This document shows positions 44,539-53,686 of a DNA stretch of 64,000 bases, in pieces. The first letter of the stretch is position 1; each line of letters opens with the position of its first letter. A program made the translations under genes and the position numbers. Under the pieces are notes generated by a model. The model was not told where the DNA came from, ran no database searches, and saw nothing but the letters and a program-made list of their open reading frames with translations. The stretch is from Candidatus Viadribacter manganicus. Its GTDB lineage: Bacteria > Pseudomonadota > Alphaproteobacteria > Caulobacterales > Aquidulcibacteraceae. The DNA is taken from the NCBI RefSeq assembly GCF_001679665.1, contig NZ_CP013244.1, forward strand, positions 930,001 through 994,000, read 5' to 3'.

Positions 44539-45207
44539 TTGAACCAAGCCTCTCCTCGCGCACGTGTCGCTATCGTCGAAGATGATGCGATTTTGCGCGA
44601 GGATTTGGCGCGCGTGGTGACACGCGCCGAAGGCCTCGATATCGCCGGAACGTCAGATACCTTGGCGGGCGGACGCACGCTTTTGACCCCTGATCTGGAC
44701 GTGTTGCTGATCGATCTGGCGTTGCCGGACGGCAACGGCGTCGATCTCATCCGCGAAGCGCGCGATCGCATCACCAACATCAAGATCATTGTCGTCAGCA
44801 TTTTTGGTGACGCTCGCAGCGTCGTGCACGCCATCGAAGCCGGCGCAGACGGATACTTGCTGAAGGGCGCAGGCGAGCAGCAAGCCGAAGAGGCGATCCG
44901 CAGCGTCCTGGGCGGCGGCGCGCCGATTTCGCCCGCAGTGGCCAGCCACATTCTCAACCGGATGCGAGAGCGCAACGCATCGGCCAAGGGCGCAGCGCCG
45001 GATGCGCCTCTGACCGAAAAAGAGACCGCCGTGCTCACCGATCTCGCCAAAGGCTTTCGCTACAAGGAGGTCGCGCGCCTGCACGGCATCTCGCCGCACA
45101 CCGTCGCCGATCACGTGAAGTCGATCTACCGCAAGCTCGCCGTAAACTCGCGCAGCGAAGCGGTGTTCGAGGCGGTCCAAGCCGGCTTGATCAAGCTCAG
45201 GGACTAG
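44539..45207 (+). CDS. NarL/FixJ-type response regulator
   Basis: 222 residues. The receiver domain has acidic pair Asp15/Asp16, phospho-acceptor Asp59 (LLIDLALPDG) and the conserved lysine in GYLLKGAG. The LuxR-type HTH is at about 155-215: LTEKETAVLTDLAKGFRYKEVARLHGISPHTVADHVKSIYRKL. A TTG start with AAGGGA ahead. The histidine kinase gene follows after 33 nt and is the obvious partner. Confidence 0.92.
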   Translation: MNQASPRARVAIVEDDAILREDLARVVTRAEGLDIAGTSDTLAGGRTLLTPDLDVLLIDLALPDGNGVDLIREARDRITNIKIIVVSIFGDARSVVHAIEAGADGYLLKGAGEQQAEEAIRSVLGGGAPISPAVASHILNRMRERNASAKGAAPDAPLTEKETAVLTDLAKGFRYKEVARLHGISPHTVADHVKSIYRKLAVNSRSEAVFEAVQAGLIKLRD

Positions 45208-45240
45208 CCGCGCGGCGCCTTGCCGGGCTAAGGGGCGAGC

Positions 45241-47160
45241 GTGCTTCAAGCCAATCCCTCGCCACCCACATCTTCGCTGACGTGGATTTTGGCCGGCGCC
45301 ATCTTGGCGCTGCAACTCGCGATGAGCGCAGCTCTGCTCTACGTGAACTATCGCACCGAAGATATTCCGGGCCGGCGCGTCGCCGAATTAGTGGCGGCTG
45401 AGAGCAGTTCACCACGCTACGAACTCTTGCCCGATGCTGCGTTCGCACCGGTGACCATCCCGCGCGAAGAATGCTGCGAGACCAACGTCGTCATCTATCG
45501 CACGCGCATGAGCGCATCGGAGGCGCATCTCGCCTACCCCGCCGTGCTAATCGTTTCGGCGCACGATAATGCGTTGCTCTACGTCGATGGCGTGCTGGTG
45601 GCAGGGCAAGGGCGCGTCGACGGACCAGCGCCCGCGATGGGGCGGCGTCCGCAATTACTGCGCATCCCGGCGGCGCTCGCGCACGAAGGCGCAATCTTGG
45701 ACGTAGCGGTGCAACGCGGGGTCGGCTTTGGGCATTTGCGGCCGTTCTTTATCGGCGCGTACGACCGGCTCTACCCATCTTACATAGCGTTGCGCTTCCT
45801 GCGTTCGGATTTGCCGTTCGTGAACGCAATCATCGGCGCGTTCGTCGCGGTGTTTTGTTTCTGCGCCGCGCCATTGTTCGGCGCGCGCGCGCTTTTATTT
45901 TCACTAGGCGCGCTGGCTTTATCTTGGCTCGGCCAACATGTCGGCCTGCTGATGACGGACCCGCCGTGGGGTCTCAACGCCAACAACGGCGTATATCTCG
46001 TCTCATTCTTGGCGACGCTTATCTGCATCGCCTGGTTCTTCGTCGAATGGACGTCCGTATTCTCGCTGCCGCGCGCCCCGCGCCATCCACTGTTTGCGCT
46101 TGCGCTTGATCCTTGGGGGCCAAAAAGCAGGCGCATTCTCGCCATTGCGTCTGCCATCATCATAGCTCTCGGCGCGGCAATCATCGCTTGGCGGCTCTCG
46201 TTCGATTCGATGATCGGGACGCAAATCGTAAACCGCAATCTTGGCCGGATCGGCCTGTTCATCATGGCGTTTTGCCTGGTGCGGATCGTGGCGTTCTATT
46301 TGCGCGGCGGCTTGCGAAATCCAGTCGAGGCCTCGGCCTTTGTTTTTGTCATCCTCGCGGCCGTCGCCGACATCGTGATGGTGCAGTTCTTCAACATGTA
46401 CGGCGTCTTCCTGGGCGTCGCGGTGACGTTCTTTCCACTCGCCTTGTTGGTTTCACTCGCGATGCGCGCACGCGGCGTCTTCGAAGCGGCCTCGGCGACG
46501 GCGCAGAAGCTCAACCAGTTGGTGGAAGAGCGTGAGCGCGTGATCGTCGCCAACATGGACGAGATCCGCCGCAACGAGCGCGCCGCTATGCTGCTCGAAG
46601 AACGCAGCCGCATCATGCGCGACATGCATGACGGCATCGGCGGACAGCTGCTCGGCCTCATCCTGCAGGCGCGTTCGCGCAAGCTCTCGGACGAAACGCT
46701 GGTCAGCGGGCTTGAACAAAGCCTGGACGACTTGCGGATGGTGGTGGATTCGCTCGAGCAAGGGGAAGGTTCGCTCACTGGCGCGCTGGGCGCCTTTCGC
46801 GGCCGCATCGAACCCCGGTGTGAAGCCGCCAACGTGACGCTCGACTGGCAAATCGAGGATGTCGGCGCGACGCCAAACATTGGACCGGACAAGACACTGC
46901 AAATCTACCGCATCCTGCTTGAAGCCTGTACCAATGCCCTGAAGCACAGCGCACCGGCGCGGATTGGAGTTGAGTTGAAGCGTGATGGCGATCGCATTCA
47001 CATTGCGCTCACCGATGATGGCGCCGGATTCGCGCCCAATGCAGCGCCCACAGGACGCGGGCTCGCCAACATGCGCACGCGCGCGCAACGCATCGGCGCC
47101 GACCTCGCCATAACATCGAGCGAAGGCGGCGCCCGCATCTCGCTTATTCTGAGCGCCTGA
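45241..47160 (+). CDS. Sensor histidine kinase, 7TM-type with HisKA_3
   Basis: 639 residues from a GTG with AGGGG ahead. An N-terminal helix (about 12-35), an extracytoplasmic domain (about 38-185; jelly-roll 7TMR-DISMED2-like by layout, with a CC pair in REECCETN), then about seven helices (about 188-410). A coiled linker follows, then the HisKA_3 dimerisation box RSRIMRDMHDGIGGQLLGL with phospho-acceptor His463, and an HATPase_c domain with EACTNALKHS (N-box) and GRGLANMRTRA (G-box). Pairs with the NarL-type regulator upstream. Confidence 0.92.
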   Translation: MLQANPSPPTSSLTWILAGAILALQLAMSAALLYVNYRTEDIPGRRVAELVAAESSSPRYELLPDAAFAPVTIPREECCETNVVIYRTRMSASEAHLAYPAVLIVSAHDNALLYVDGVLVAGQGRVDGPAPAMGRRPQLLRIPAALAHEGAILDVAVQRGVGFGHLRPFFIGAYDRLYPSYIALRFLRSDLPFVNAIIGAFVAVFCFCAAPLFGARALLFSLGALALSWLGQHVGLLMTDPPWGLNANNGVYLVSFLATLICIAWFFVEWTSVFSLPRAPRHPLFALALDPWGPKSRRILAIASAIIIALGAAIIAWRLSFDSMIGTQIVNRNLGRIGLFIMAFCLVRIVAFYLRGGLRNPVEASAFVFVILAAVADIVMVQFFNMYGVFLGVAVTFFPLALLVSLAMRARGVFEAASATAQKLNQLVEERERVIVANMDEIRRNERAAMLLEERSRIMRDMHDGIGGQLLGLILQARSRKLSDETLVSGLEQSLDDLRMVVDSLEQGEGSLTGALGAFRGRIEPRCEAANVTLDWQIEDVGATPNIGPDKTLQIYRILLEACTNALKHSAPARIGVELKRDGDRIHIALTDDGAGFAPNAAPTGRGLANMRTRAQRIGADLAITSSEGGARISLILSA

Positions 47161-47211
47161 TCCCAAAATTATGGGAGTGCGACACTCCAAGCCCGAGTGC
47201 ATGGCGACGCT

Positions 47212-47673
47212 ATGCAAGCACCGCTCGTCATCCGCCCCAAACGCTGGCTTCTCTTCGCGGCGGTCGCGGCCGTTGTCCTCGCGCCATTAGCGCTCACGCT
47301 GACACCCAACCCGTTCGAGGGCTTGGCGCCTGGCCAGGCGCCGCCTCGCTTCTTCATTTTCCTTTGGGTCGCGCTTCCGCTCATGACGGCGCTTGCCGGT
47401 TGGCGCTTGCTGACGTGGACAACCTATCAAGCGACAGCGCAAAGCCTCGAAGCGCGAAACCTTTTCGGCGCGCAACGATTGGCTTGGGCGGATCTCGCAA
47501 GCGCGGCGCTCGACGCTCCCATCGGAATGCCGCCAGCTTATGAACTGCGCTTCGGCAAGCGAAAGATACGCTTCATCGCCGCACATCACGATCGCGCGGC
47601 GATCGAACGCCTGAAAGTGCTAGTCCCGCAGACTTACCAGCCGTTGCCGCCCTCTGCCAAAAACGCCGCATAA
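47212..47673 (+). CDS. Hypothetical two-helix membrane protein, PH-like tail
   Basis: 153 residues with helices at about 13-32 and 52-72, then a soluble domain (TTYQATAQSLEARNLFGAQRLAWADLASAAL...YELRFGKRKIRFIA) whose pattern resembles the small bacterial PH (YdbT/YcxB-like) domains. A hairpin with GGAGTG/CACTCC precedes it at 47174-47188. An in-frame GTG at 47197 is an alternative start. Its end overlaps the convergent M20 gene by 40 nt. Confidence 0.6.
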   Translation: MQAPLVIRPKRWLLFAAVAAVVLAPLALTLTPNPFEGLAPGQAPPRFFIFLWVALPLMTALAGWRLLTWTTYQATAQSLEARNLFGAQRLAWADLASAALDAPIGMPPAYELRFGKRKIRFIAAHHDRAAIERLKVLVPQTYQPLPPSAKNAA

Positions 47674-49193
47674 AACTGCACGCCTTGGCGGAATTCTCGC
47701 ATCCGCAAGTTTTCGTTCGGCGCGTGCTGGTTGTTGTCGGCATTAACGATCGGAACGATCACAAACGGCGTATTTAGAACCTCGCCGATCGGTGCAATCG
47801 GAAGGCTGCCGCCCATCAGCGGCGCGATACGCACCTCATCATGGGTGGCGGCGCGCGCGATATCGACGATACGGCGAACGGCAGGATTGGTGAGATCGGA
47901 TGCGGCGGACGCATACCCAAGCTCACCAAACTCAAGACGCGCCAGATATGAAATCGAACGCCTCTGCTCCAGCGTTGGAGGGGCATCCACGAGCGTATAG
48001 CCCTGATTGCGCACATGCGCTTCGATCAACTCCCGCGCGCGCTGCGGGGTGATGCCCGGGGTGAGACGAATATCGAAACCGGCGCTGGCCTGTGAATCGA
48101 TGGCGTTCCGCTGCGGACCTGCGCCGCCATACGTAAGCTGCGTTACGTTGAGCGCCGGTCGCATGATCGACTCGCCATAGCTCAATCCAGCTTCGGTCTC
48201 TGCGATCGCTGGGCCGCTCAACATGCCTTCGGTATCGAAGCCCTCGCGCGCTAGAGCCCGCGAGCGCTGGGACGGCGGATCGGCGCTGAAGCCATTGATG
48301 GTGATGCGTCCATCATCGGCGCGCATGGACGCGATGAGATGCGCCAAACGCGCGGCGGGATTGGGCGCAACATTTCCATAATGGCCCGAATGCAGGCTCG
48401 TCGCGGGGCCATAGGTGGTCAGCCGGAACGTTGCGATGCCGCGGGCGCCAAGAGAGACGCGCGGCAAACCACGCGGATCGATCGGACCATCGCCAAAAAG
48501 CCAAAGATCGGAAGCGAGCAGATCACGATGCAGGTCAAGCGATTGCGCGAGGTGGCCGGAGCCGGCCTCCTCTTCGCCCTCGAGAAAGAACTTGAGATTT
48601 GCCGAGAGCGGAATGTTCGCCGCGCGCATTGCATCGATTGCCGCCAGCATGGCGACGATCGGCGCTTTATCGTCACTTGAAGAGCGCGCGTAGATGCGGG
48701 CGTCGTCAGCGAGCGGATACCTAGCGCGCTCCCACGGAATAATCGGCGCGTTGTCTTCAAAGCGGCCACTGCGCAAGGTGGGCGTAAAAGGCGCCGTCAC
48801 CCACGCGTCGAGCGGCTCAACCGGCTGGCCATCAAAGTGCGCATAGAACAAAAGTGTGCGCGTGGCGCCGGGAGCCGCAAGTTCGGCGTAGACATTTACC
48901 GGCGCACCCGGCGTTTCGATGATGCGCGCACTGATGCCGCGACGCGCGAACATCTGGACGATCGCGTCGGCATTGCGCCGGATGTCGTCAGGGTTTGAAG
49001 CGACGTTGGGCAACGCCAGCAGATCGCGCAATTCGCGGATGATTGCCTCTTCGTGCGCGGCGACGTGATCGCGTGCGACACTCATCGCGTTTGTCATGAG
49101 CGGTGTCGGTGCAGGCGCCGCTGTGGTCGCGTCAGGCGCTGTCGCGCATCCACACAGCGCCAAGGCTAGAATTCCAGCTGCCAAAACCCGCAT
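47634..49193 (-). CDS. M20 family metallopeptidase lipoprotein (dipeptidase-like)
   Basis: 519 residues. The lipobox LCGC gives an anchored protein with a Thr/Ala/Pro linker. The catalytic zinc domain has YAHFDGQPVEP (first His and Asp ligands), the EGEEEAGSGH motif with the general-base glutamate, and a dimerisation domain in the middle. The C-terminal zinc histidine is in NNQHAPNENLRM. I chose the ATG at 49193 because GGGAGG lies five nt ahead; an in-frame GTG at 49208 is upstream. Acts on peptides in the periplasm or outer membrane. Confidence 0.9.
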   Translation of the reverse strand: MRVLAAGILALALCGCATAPDATTAAPAPTPLMTNAMSVARDHVAAHEEAIIRELRDLLALPNVASNPDDIRRNADAIVQMFARRGISARIIETPGAPVNVYAELAAPGATRTLLFYAHFDGQPVEPLDAWVTAPFTPTLRSGRFEDNAPIIPWERARYPLADDARIYARSSSDDKAPIVAMLAAIDAMRAANIPLSANLKFFLEGEEEAGSGHLAQSLDLHRDLLASDLWLFGDGPIDPRGLPRVSLGARGIATFRLTTYGPATSLHSGHYGNVAPNPAARLAHLIASMRADDGRITINGFSADPPSQRSRALAREGFDTEGMLSGPAIAETEAGLSYGESIMRPALNVTQLTYGGAGPQRNAIDSQASAGFDIRLTPGITPQRARELIEAHVRNQGYTLVDAPPTLEQRRSISYLARLEFGELGYASAASDLTNPAVRRIVDIARAATHDEVRIAPLMGGSLPIAPIGEVLNTPFVIVPIVNADNNQHAPNENLRMREFRQGVQFYAAFLAEGGNGW

Positions 49194-49265
49194 GTCGGCC
49201 TCCCGCACAAAACTGGTACGGGCGCGCTTCTGGCTTGTCGATGAAGTTCCCGCGCGCGGCGGGCG

Positions 49266-49772
49266 CTAGTCGAGGGCGGCGATATAGGGGAGCCCGCGGT
49301 AGCGGCCCTTATCGTCCATGCCGTAGCCGATCAGAAAGTCGGCAGGCCCGTCCCAGCCGATTGCATCGATGTCCTGGCCGAGCGCCTCCGGCTTGCGCAC
49401 AAACGCACAGGCGAGCGTCTGCGCGGCGCCCTTCGCCATCAGGTGCGCGCGCGCATAGGCGATCGTACGGCCGCTATCGAACACATCGTCGACGATCAGT
49501 ACCCCGCGCCCTTCAATGGCGCGCGATATATCGGAGCGGACGACAACCTTGCCGCTACTTTCGCGCGCGTCGCGATAACTCTCGAGCCAAAGTGAATCGA
49601 AGATTGGATGAGAGCCGCGCACTTCGAGTGCGCGCATAAGATCGGCCGCAAATGGAATGGCGCCCTGCAACAGCGCGACGACGGTCCAGTCGTCATTGAC
49701 TTGCGCCGAAAAGCGATCAGCCAGCGCATTGACGCGCTGGCTGATCTCTTCCGCAGAAAGAAGTATGCGCAC
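49266..49772 (-). CDS. hpt: Hypoxanthine phosphoribosyltransferase
   Basis: Converts hypoxanthine (and guanine) with PRPP to IMP/GMP. 168 residues. The PRPP-binding signature VLIVDDVFDSGRTI, the ALLQGAIPFAADLMRAL loop and WDGPADFLIGYGMDDKGRYR near the C-terminus are standard for this family. Starts with GTG immediately after the stop of the upstream zinc-ribbon gene, so they form an operon. Confidence 0.93.
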   Translation of the reverse strand: MRILLSAEEISQRVNALADRFSAQVNDDWTVVALLQGAIPFAADLMRALEVRGSHPIFDSLWLESYRDARESSGKVVVRSDISRAIEGRGVLIVDDVFDSGRTIAYARAHLMAKGAAQTLACAFVRKPEALGQDIDAIGWDGPADFLIGYGMDDKGRYRGLPYIAALD

Positions 49773-50681
49773 TTAGCCGGCGGTGAAGCGCAGCGCGAGA
49801 CCGTCAACCGGACCCAACTCGCTCGTCGTCGTCGGGTGCGAAGGATCGACCAACTCATGCGCGGGATCGAGCGGCTCATCGAGAAGCAGTTCGTCTTGCG
49901 GCGCGACAGCCGGCGGTGAAACGTGCGCTGGACCGCCAGCAAGCGATTGCTCGCCAAAGCTCGCGAACGTCGCTTCAAGATCGACCGCTTCCGTCGGTGG
50001 GTTCTCGACGCGGATTTGGAACGGCACGGCGGCGCCAGCAGCGATCGGTTGATCGGTGATCGCGTTCACCAGCTCGAAGATTTCGTGCGAGCGCGTGTCG
50101 CGCAGCGAAATGCGAACCGGCGGAACGAGCTTGTCGTCACGGCCGATGTTGCGAACTTCACCAGAGACAACGAGCACAGGCGTCGCGCCGTTGAAGTCGC
50201 GCTCTACGGCGAGGTCGTAGAACTCAAGACCGTAAACGTTGACGTCCAAGCCAAGCGCGGCGAACGCGCTGGCCGAACGCGGCCACAGCTCAGCAACGTC
50301 CTGACGGAAGGCGACCATGCCGGTCGCACTTGCCGCAAGGGCAGCGCCAGTGGCGCCCCAAACCAGCAACGCAGCGCGATTGCGATCACGGCGCATGCGG
50401 TCGGTTTGCTGTTGGCGGAATTTCGCGGCGGCCGATGGCGCGGGCCCCGGTTGCTCGGCGGCGCGACGCAATCTTTCGACACGTTCACGTGTAAGAGGTT
50501 CTTGTGCGGGCGCTTCGGCGGTCCGCGCCAGGGGCGCATCTGCCGGGGCGCGCAGCTCAAGCTGCGGTTCGGCGAACCAGGAGAAGCCGCATGCCGCGCA
50601 ACGCACCGTCCGACCGGCCGGACCGATCGCTGCGTCATCCGCGTAATAGCGGGTCGAACAAGACGTGCATGTAAGGATCAT
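49773..50681 (-). CDS. MJ0042-type zinc-ribbon membrane protein
   Basis: 302 residues. The N-terminal zinc ribbon has CTSC (Cys5, Cys8) and CAAC (Cys28, Cys31). A charged linker leads to one membrane helix at about 110-128, followed by a DUF3426-like extracytoplasmic domain (VLVVSGEVRNIGRDDKLVPPVRISLRD). Such proteins are common beside ftsE in alphaproteobacteria. I chose the ATG at 50681 because the zinc-ribbon should begin almost at the N-terminus; a longer frame would start inside ftsE regulatory DNA. Function unknown. Confidence 0.85.
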   Translation of the reverse strand: MILTCTSCSTRYYADDAAIGPAGRTVRCAACGFSWFAEPQLELRAPADAPLARTAEAPAQEPLTRERVERLRRAAEQPGPAPSAAAKFRQQQTDRMRRDRNRAALLVWGATGAALAASATGMVAFRQDVAELWPRSASAFAALGLDVNVYGLEFYDLAVERDFNGATPVLVVSGEVRNIGRDDKLVPPVRISLRDTRSHEIFELVNAITDQPIAAGAAVPFQIRVENPPTEAVDLEATFASFGEQSLAGGPAHVSPPAVAPQDELLLDEPLDPAHELVDPSHPTTTSELGPVDGLALRFTAG

Positions 50682-50749
50682 GGTAACGATACGTTCAGCT
50701 GCCCCAATAACCACCTTCGGTGCATTGATTCTATTAAGCTTGTCCAGAC

Positions 50750-51490
50750 ATGCCACGCACACGAGCTAGTATTGAAACCGATTTGTTCGAGCGCGGAGTG
50801 CTGGTCCGCCTTTCGAATGTTGACGCCGGCTATGGCGCTTCCACCGTTCTGATGGGGATCGACTTTGAAGCTCGTGCTGGAGAAGTTAACTTCATCACCG
50901 GCCCCGCTGCTGCAGGCAAGACTACATTTACGCACCTCTTGCGGCTAGCGCTCCCGCCTCGGTCTGGCCGAAGTGTAATACTTGGCGTCGACTTAATGCG
51001 GGCGCGCGCAAGAGAGATCGCCGATGCGAAGCGCCGCGTCGGCTATGTTGCTGAAAATCCTGTGTTCATTGAGCAATGGTCGACGTTCGACAATGTCGCG
51101 ATGCCGCTGCGCATGCTTGGGCAAAAGCCGCGCGACTACGCTGAGGACGTGCGAGAACTTGTGGAATTCGTTGGCCTCGGCGGTGCGGCTGAGTTGCCTG
51201 TGGAAAAACTTTCGGGTGCGGAACGACGCAGGGCCGCCATAGCCCGCGCGCTTGCCGCCAAGCCAAATCTCATCCTCGCTGACGATCCGACCGCCGGCAT
51301 GTCCCCCGCAGACGGGCGCCGTATTGTGCGCCTGCTCTCTGAAATGCGCCGCGTCGGCGCCGGCGTCGTGATCGCCAGCCAAGATGACACGCTGTGCGAT
51401 GTATCCCCCATGTGGGTCTGGCGCATTGATCGGGGCCGGCTATCGCAACCGGAGCAGACTGAGGCAGCGGACGCGGAGGCCTACGAATGA
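50750..51490 (+). CDS. ftsE: FtsE-like cell-division ABC ATPase with degenerate motifs
   Basis: 246 residues. Walker A is intact (GPAAAGKTT, Lys57). However, the Q-loop is GYVAEN (Glu in place of Gln), the signature is LSGAE instead of LSGGE (154-158), Walker B reads LILADDP with Asp179 in place of the catalytic Glu, and the H-loop reads ASQD with Gln211 in place of His. The identity as FtsE rests on the ftsX gene directly downstream (overlap) and the zinc-ribbon neighbour. FtsEX regulates peptidoglycan hydrolases at the septum. These substitutions would slow or abolish ATP hydrolysis. Confidence 0.85.
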   Translation: MPRTRASIETDLFERGVLVRLSNVDAGYGASTVLMGIDFEARAGEVNFITGPAAAGKTTFTHLLRLALPPRSGRSVILGVDLMRARAREIADAKRRVGYVAENPVFIEQWSTFDNVAMPLRMLGQKPRDYAEDVRELVEFVGLGGAAELPVEKLSGAERRRAAIARALAAKPNLILADDPTAGMSPADGRRIVRLLSEMRRVGAGVVIASQDDTLCDVSPMWVWRIDRGRLSQPEQTEAADAEAYE

Positions 51491-52347
51491 GAGGCGGGCT
51501 TCTTGGCGTCGAGCGCGCGCTCTTTTGGACTCTGGCGTTTGCGGCGTTCGCGGCGGCGGCGGCGGGGCTGGCGGCGCGGGCGGCGGATCGGGTGGCGGTC
51601 AATTACGAGCAGTCGCGAAACGCCTACGCGATCGTGCGCGTGTTGGCGCCGGACGGGCCTGCGGGCATGGCGGCGGCTGAATCGGCCTTGGTCAGCGCGC
51701 CGCACGTGACGAGTGCGGCGCCGATGACAGCGGGACGGGCGGCCGCACTCTTGAGCGAAGCCAGCGGCGAGACCATCGATCCAGAAAACGTGCCCGATCT
51801 CAGGCTTATCGAGATTGAGCTGGCGCCCGCCTCTTCGCAGGCGGACGTCTCGGGGGACATCGTAGCTGCGCTCGCCGCGGGCGGCGTTACGGCTGAAGTC
51901 ATCGAAGCGCCGGACGCTTCCGGCGGTGGCGGCCTTGCCCCGCGCGTGCGCAGCGCGGCGTTCTGGGGATCTGTCGTGTTCGCCGCGATGATGGCTGTGA
52001 TCGCTTGGCTTGCGGCGCGCGGCTTGGCGGCGCGCCGGCGCGAGATGGTGACGGTGATGTGCGATCTCGGCGCAACACGCAGCCAGACCGCAGGCCGCAT
52101 CGCCGATGAAGCGGCGGTTCTTGGCCTTTACGCTGGTGTCGCCGGAGGCATTCTGGCGGCTATCGCAGGCGTAATAGTGTTGTTGCTAGCTATCCCCGGC
52201 ACGACACTGAACACTCTGCCGAACATGATTCTTCCCATCGACTTCATTCCGATTGCGGCAGCGCCGCTGGTCACCGCGATTGTTGCAGGCGCGGGCGCGC
52301 GTGCGGCAGCTGGACATTTTCACGGTCAGGCCGCGAGGCTCGGCTGA
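51487..52347 (+). CDS. ftsX: FtsX-like cell-division permease
   Basis: 286 residues: N-terminal helix (about 12-34), an extracytoplasmic domain (about 38-155), and three C-terminal helices (about 160-180, 215-240, 255-275), the FtsX topology. Sequence conservation is low, with Ala/Gly-rich helices. Starts inside ftsE (ATGA overlap) and ends at the YdcF start (TGATG). Works with FtsE in septal wall remodelling. Confidence 0.82.
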   Translation: MRGGLLGVERALFWTLAFAAFAAAAAGLAARAADRVAVNYEQSRNAYAIVRVLAPDGPAGMAAAESALVSAPHVTSAAPMTAGRAAALLSEASGETIDPENVPDLRLIEIELAPASSQADVSGDIVAALAAGGVTAEVIEAPDASGGGGLAPRVRSAAFWGSVVFAAMMAVIAWLAARGLAARRREMVTVMCDLGATRSQTAGRIADEAAVLGLYAGVAGGILAAIAGVIVLLLAIPGTTLNTLPNMILPIDFIPIAAAPLVTAIVAGAGARAAAGHFHGQAARLG

Positions 52348-52961
52348 TGCGGTTGTTGCTCTTCTGGGCGGCGATCATTGCGCTTGTCGCGTTCATCGCT
52401 GGCTTCTGGAGCTTTGCGAAGAATGTGCGCCAAGTGGCCGAGGAGCCGCCAACCGCACAAGCTATCGTCGCGCTGACTGGCGGATCGCTTGAGAGGCTGA
52501 CGACAGGCGTGCGTTTGCTCGAAGAACGCAAAGGCGAGCGACTTCTGATCTCAGGCGTCAATCGCATCGTCACTGATGCGGAACTCTACGATGCGTTGCA
52601 TGTCGATCCTGCGCTCGGCGAATGCTGCATAGATGTGGGCAGGCGCGCTGAAGACACATTGGGCAACGCTTCCGAGACCGCCGCATGGGCGCGCGAGCAT
52701 CGCTACACCAACATCATACTGGTGACCGACGATTATCACATGCCGCGCAGCCAAGCTGAGCTTGAAGTCGCGCTGCCGGAAGCTGAGATTCACCCCTACC
52801 CGGTGCGAACGCGATGGACCGACCCCGCGCTCTGGCGCAGCGATCTTGGTGCGGCGATGCGTTTGGGCGGCGAATACGTGAAATACCTTGTCATTCGCGG
52901 GCGGGAAGCGTTGATCGGCCTCGGCAATAGCGACACTGAAGCGGCTCCGGGCGAGGCATGA
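52347..52961 (+). CDS. YdcF/DUF218 family protein
   Basis: 204 residues. One N-terminal helix (about 4-22) and a DUF218 domain: AIVALTGGSLERLTTGVRLLEERKGERLLISG, NASETAAWAREHRYTNIILVTDDYHMPRSQAELEVALP. The VTDDYHMPRS motif is diagnostic. DUF218 proteins (SanA/ElyC relatives) are implicated in envelope integrity. Overlaps both ftsX and plsC (ATGA), part of the ftsEX operon. Confidence 0.87.
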   Translation: MRLLLFWAAIIALVAFIAGFWSFAKNVRQVAEEPPTAQAIVALTGGSLERLTTGVRLLEERKGERLLISGVNRIVTDAELYDALHVDPALGECCIDVGRRAEDTLGNASETAAWAREHRYTNIILVTDDYHMPRSQAELEVALPEAEIHPYPVRTRWTDPALWRSDLGAAMRLGGEYVKYLVIRGREALIGLGNSDTEAAPGEA

Positions 52962-53686
52962 TTTTCATTCGTTCGTTTATTTTCGTCATCTGGTTCTACG
53001 CCTCGATGGCCGTCATCGGTTTGGTCCTCTGGCCGTTGGTGGTGTTCAACGAGCGGCACGTGTGGACGGCGCTGCGCTCGTGGGGCGGAGCAACTGTGTG
53101 GGGCCTGCGCTGGATCATCGGCGCGCGCGTTTGCTTCGAAGGCCTGGAGCATGTGCCCGAAGGCGGTGCGCTGATCGCGATGAAGCACCAATCGACGCTG
53201 GATACCGTCGCGCCGGCTTTGTTCCTGCCGCGCCCCGTCTATGTTTACAAAGCGGAGCTCGGCGGCGTGCCGGTTATGGGCGCTTATCTAAAGCGCAATC
53301 AAATTGGCGTCGATCGTGGCGGCCACGCGAAGGCGTTGAAGAGCCTCGTGCGCGGCGCACGCGATGCTGTCGCGAAGGGCGGCCAAGTGCTGATCTTCCC
53401 AGAGGGCACGCGCCAAGAACTTGACGCGCCACCCGATTACAAGCCCGGCATCGCTGCGATGTACAAAGACCTTGGCGTTCCGGTGACGCCAGTGGCGCTC
53501 AACACCGGCCTCATCTGGAAGCCCAAGGGCATCATGCGCAAACCAGGTCACGTGACCTTCAAGGTATTGCCACCAATTCCGCCAGGGCTGCCGCGTGACG
53601 AATTTATGCGCGAACTCGAGCGTGTCCTGGAAACCGAAAGCCAGGCCTTGCTGCCGCCCGATAAGCGTCGCACCCTAGCGCAATGA
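52958..53686 (+). CDS. plsC: 1-acylglycerol-3-phosphate acyltransferase
   Basis: 242 residues. N-terminal membrane helix, then the HX4D catalytic motif at His77-Asp82 (KHQSTLDTVA), the NQIGVDRGGHAKAL region and FPEGTRQE for glycerol-phosphate binding. Makes phosphatidate from lysophosphatidate in phospholipid synthesis. ATGA overlaps couple it to YdcF upstream and DUF2125 downstream. Confidence 0.92.
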   Translation: MIFIRSFIFVIWFYASMAVIGLVLWPLVVFNERHVWTALRSWGGATVWGLRWIIGARVCFEGLEHVPEGGALIAMKHQSTLDTVAPALFLPRPVYVYKAELGGVPVMGAYLKRNQIGVDRGGHAKALKSLVRGARDAVAKGGQVLIFPEGTRQELDAPPDYKPGIAAMYKDLGVPVTPVALNTGLIWKPKGIMRKPGHVTFKVLPPIPPGLPRDEFMRELERVLETESQALLPPDKRRTLAQ

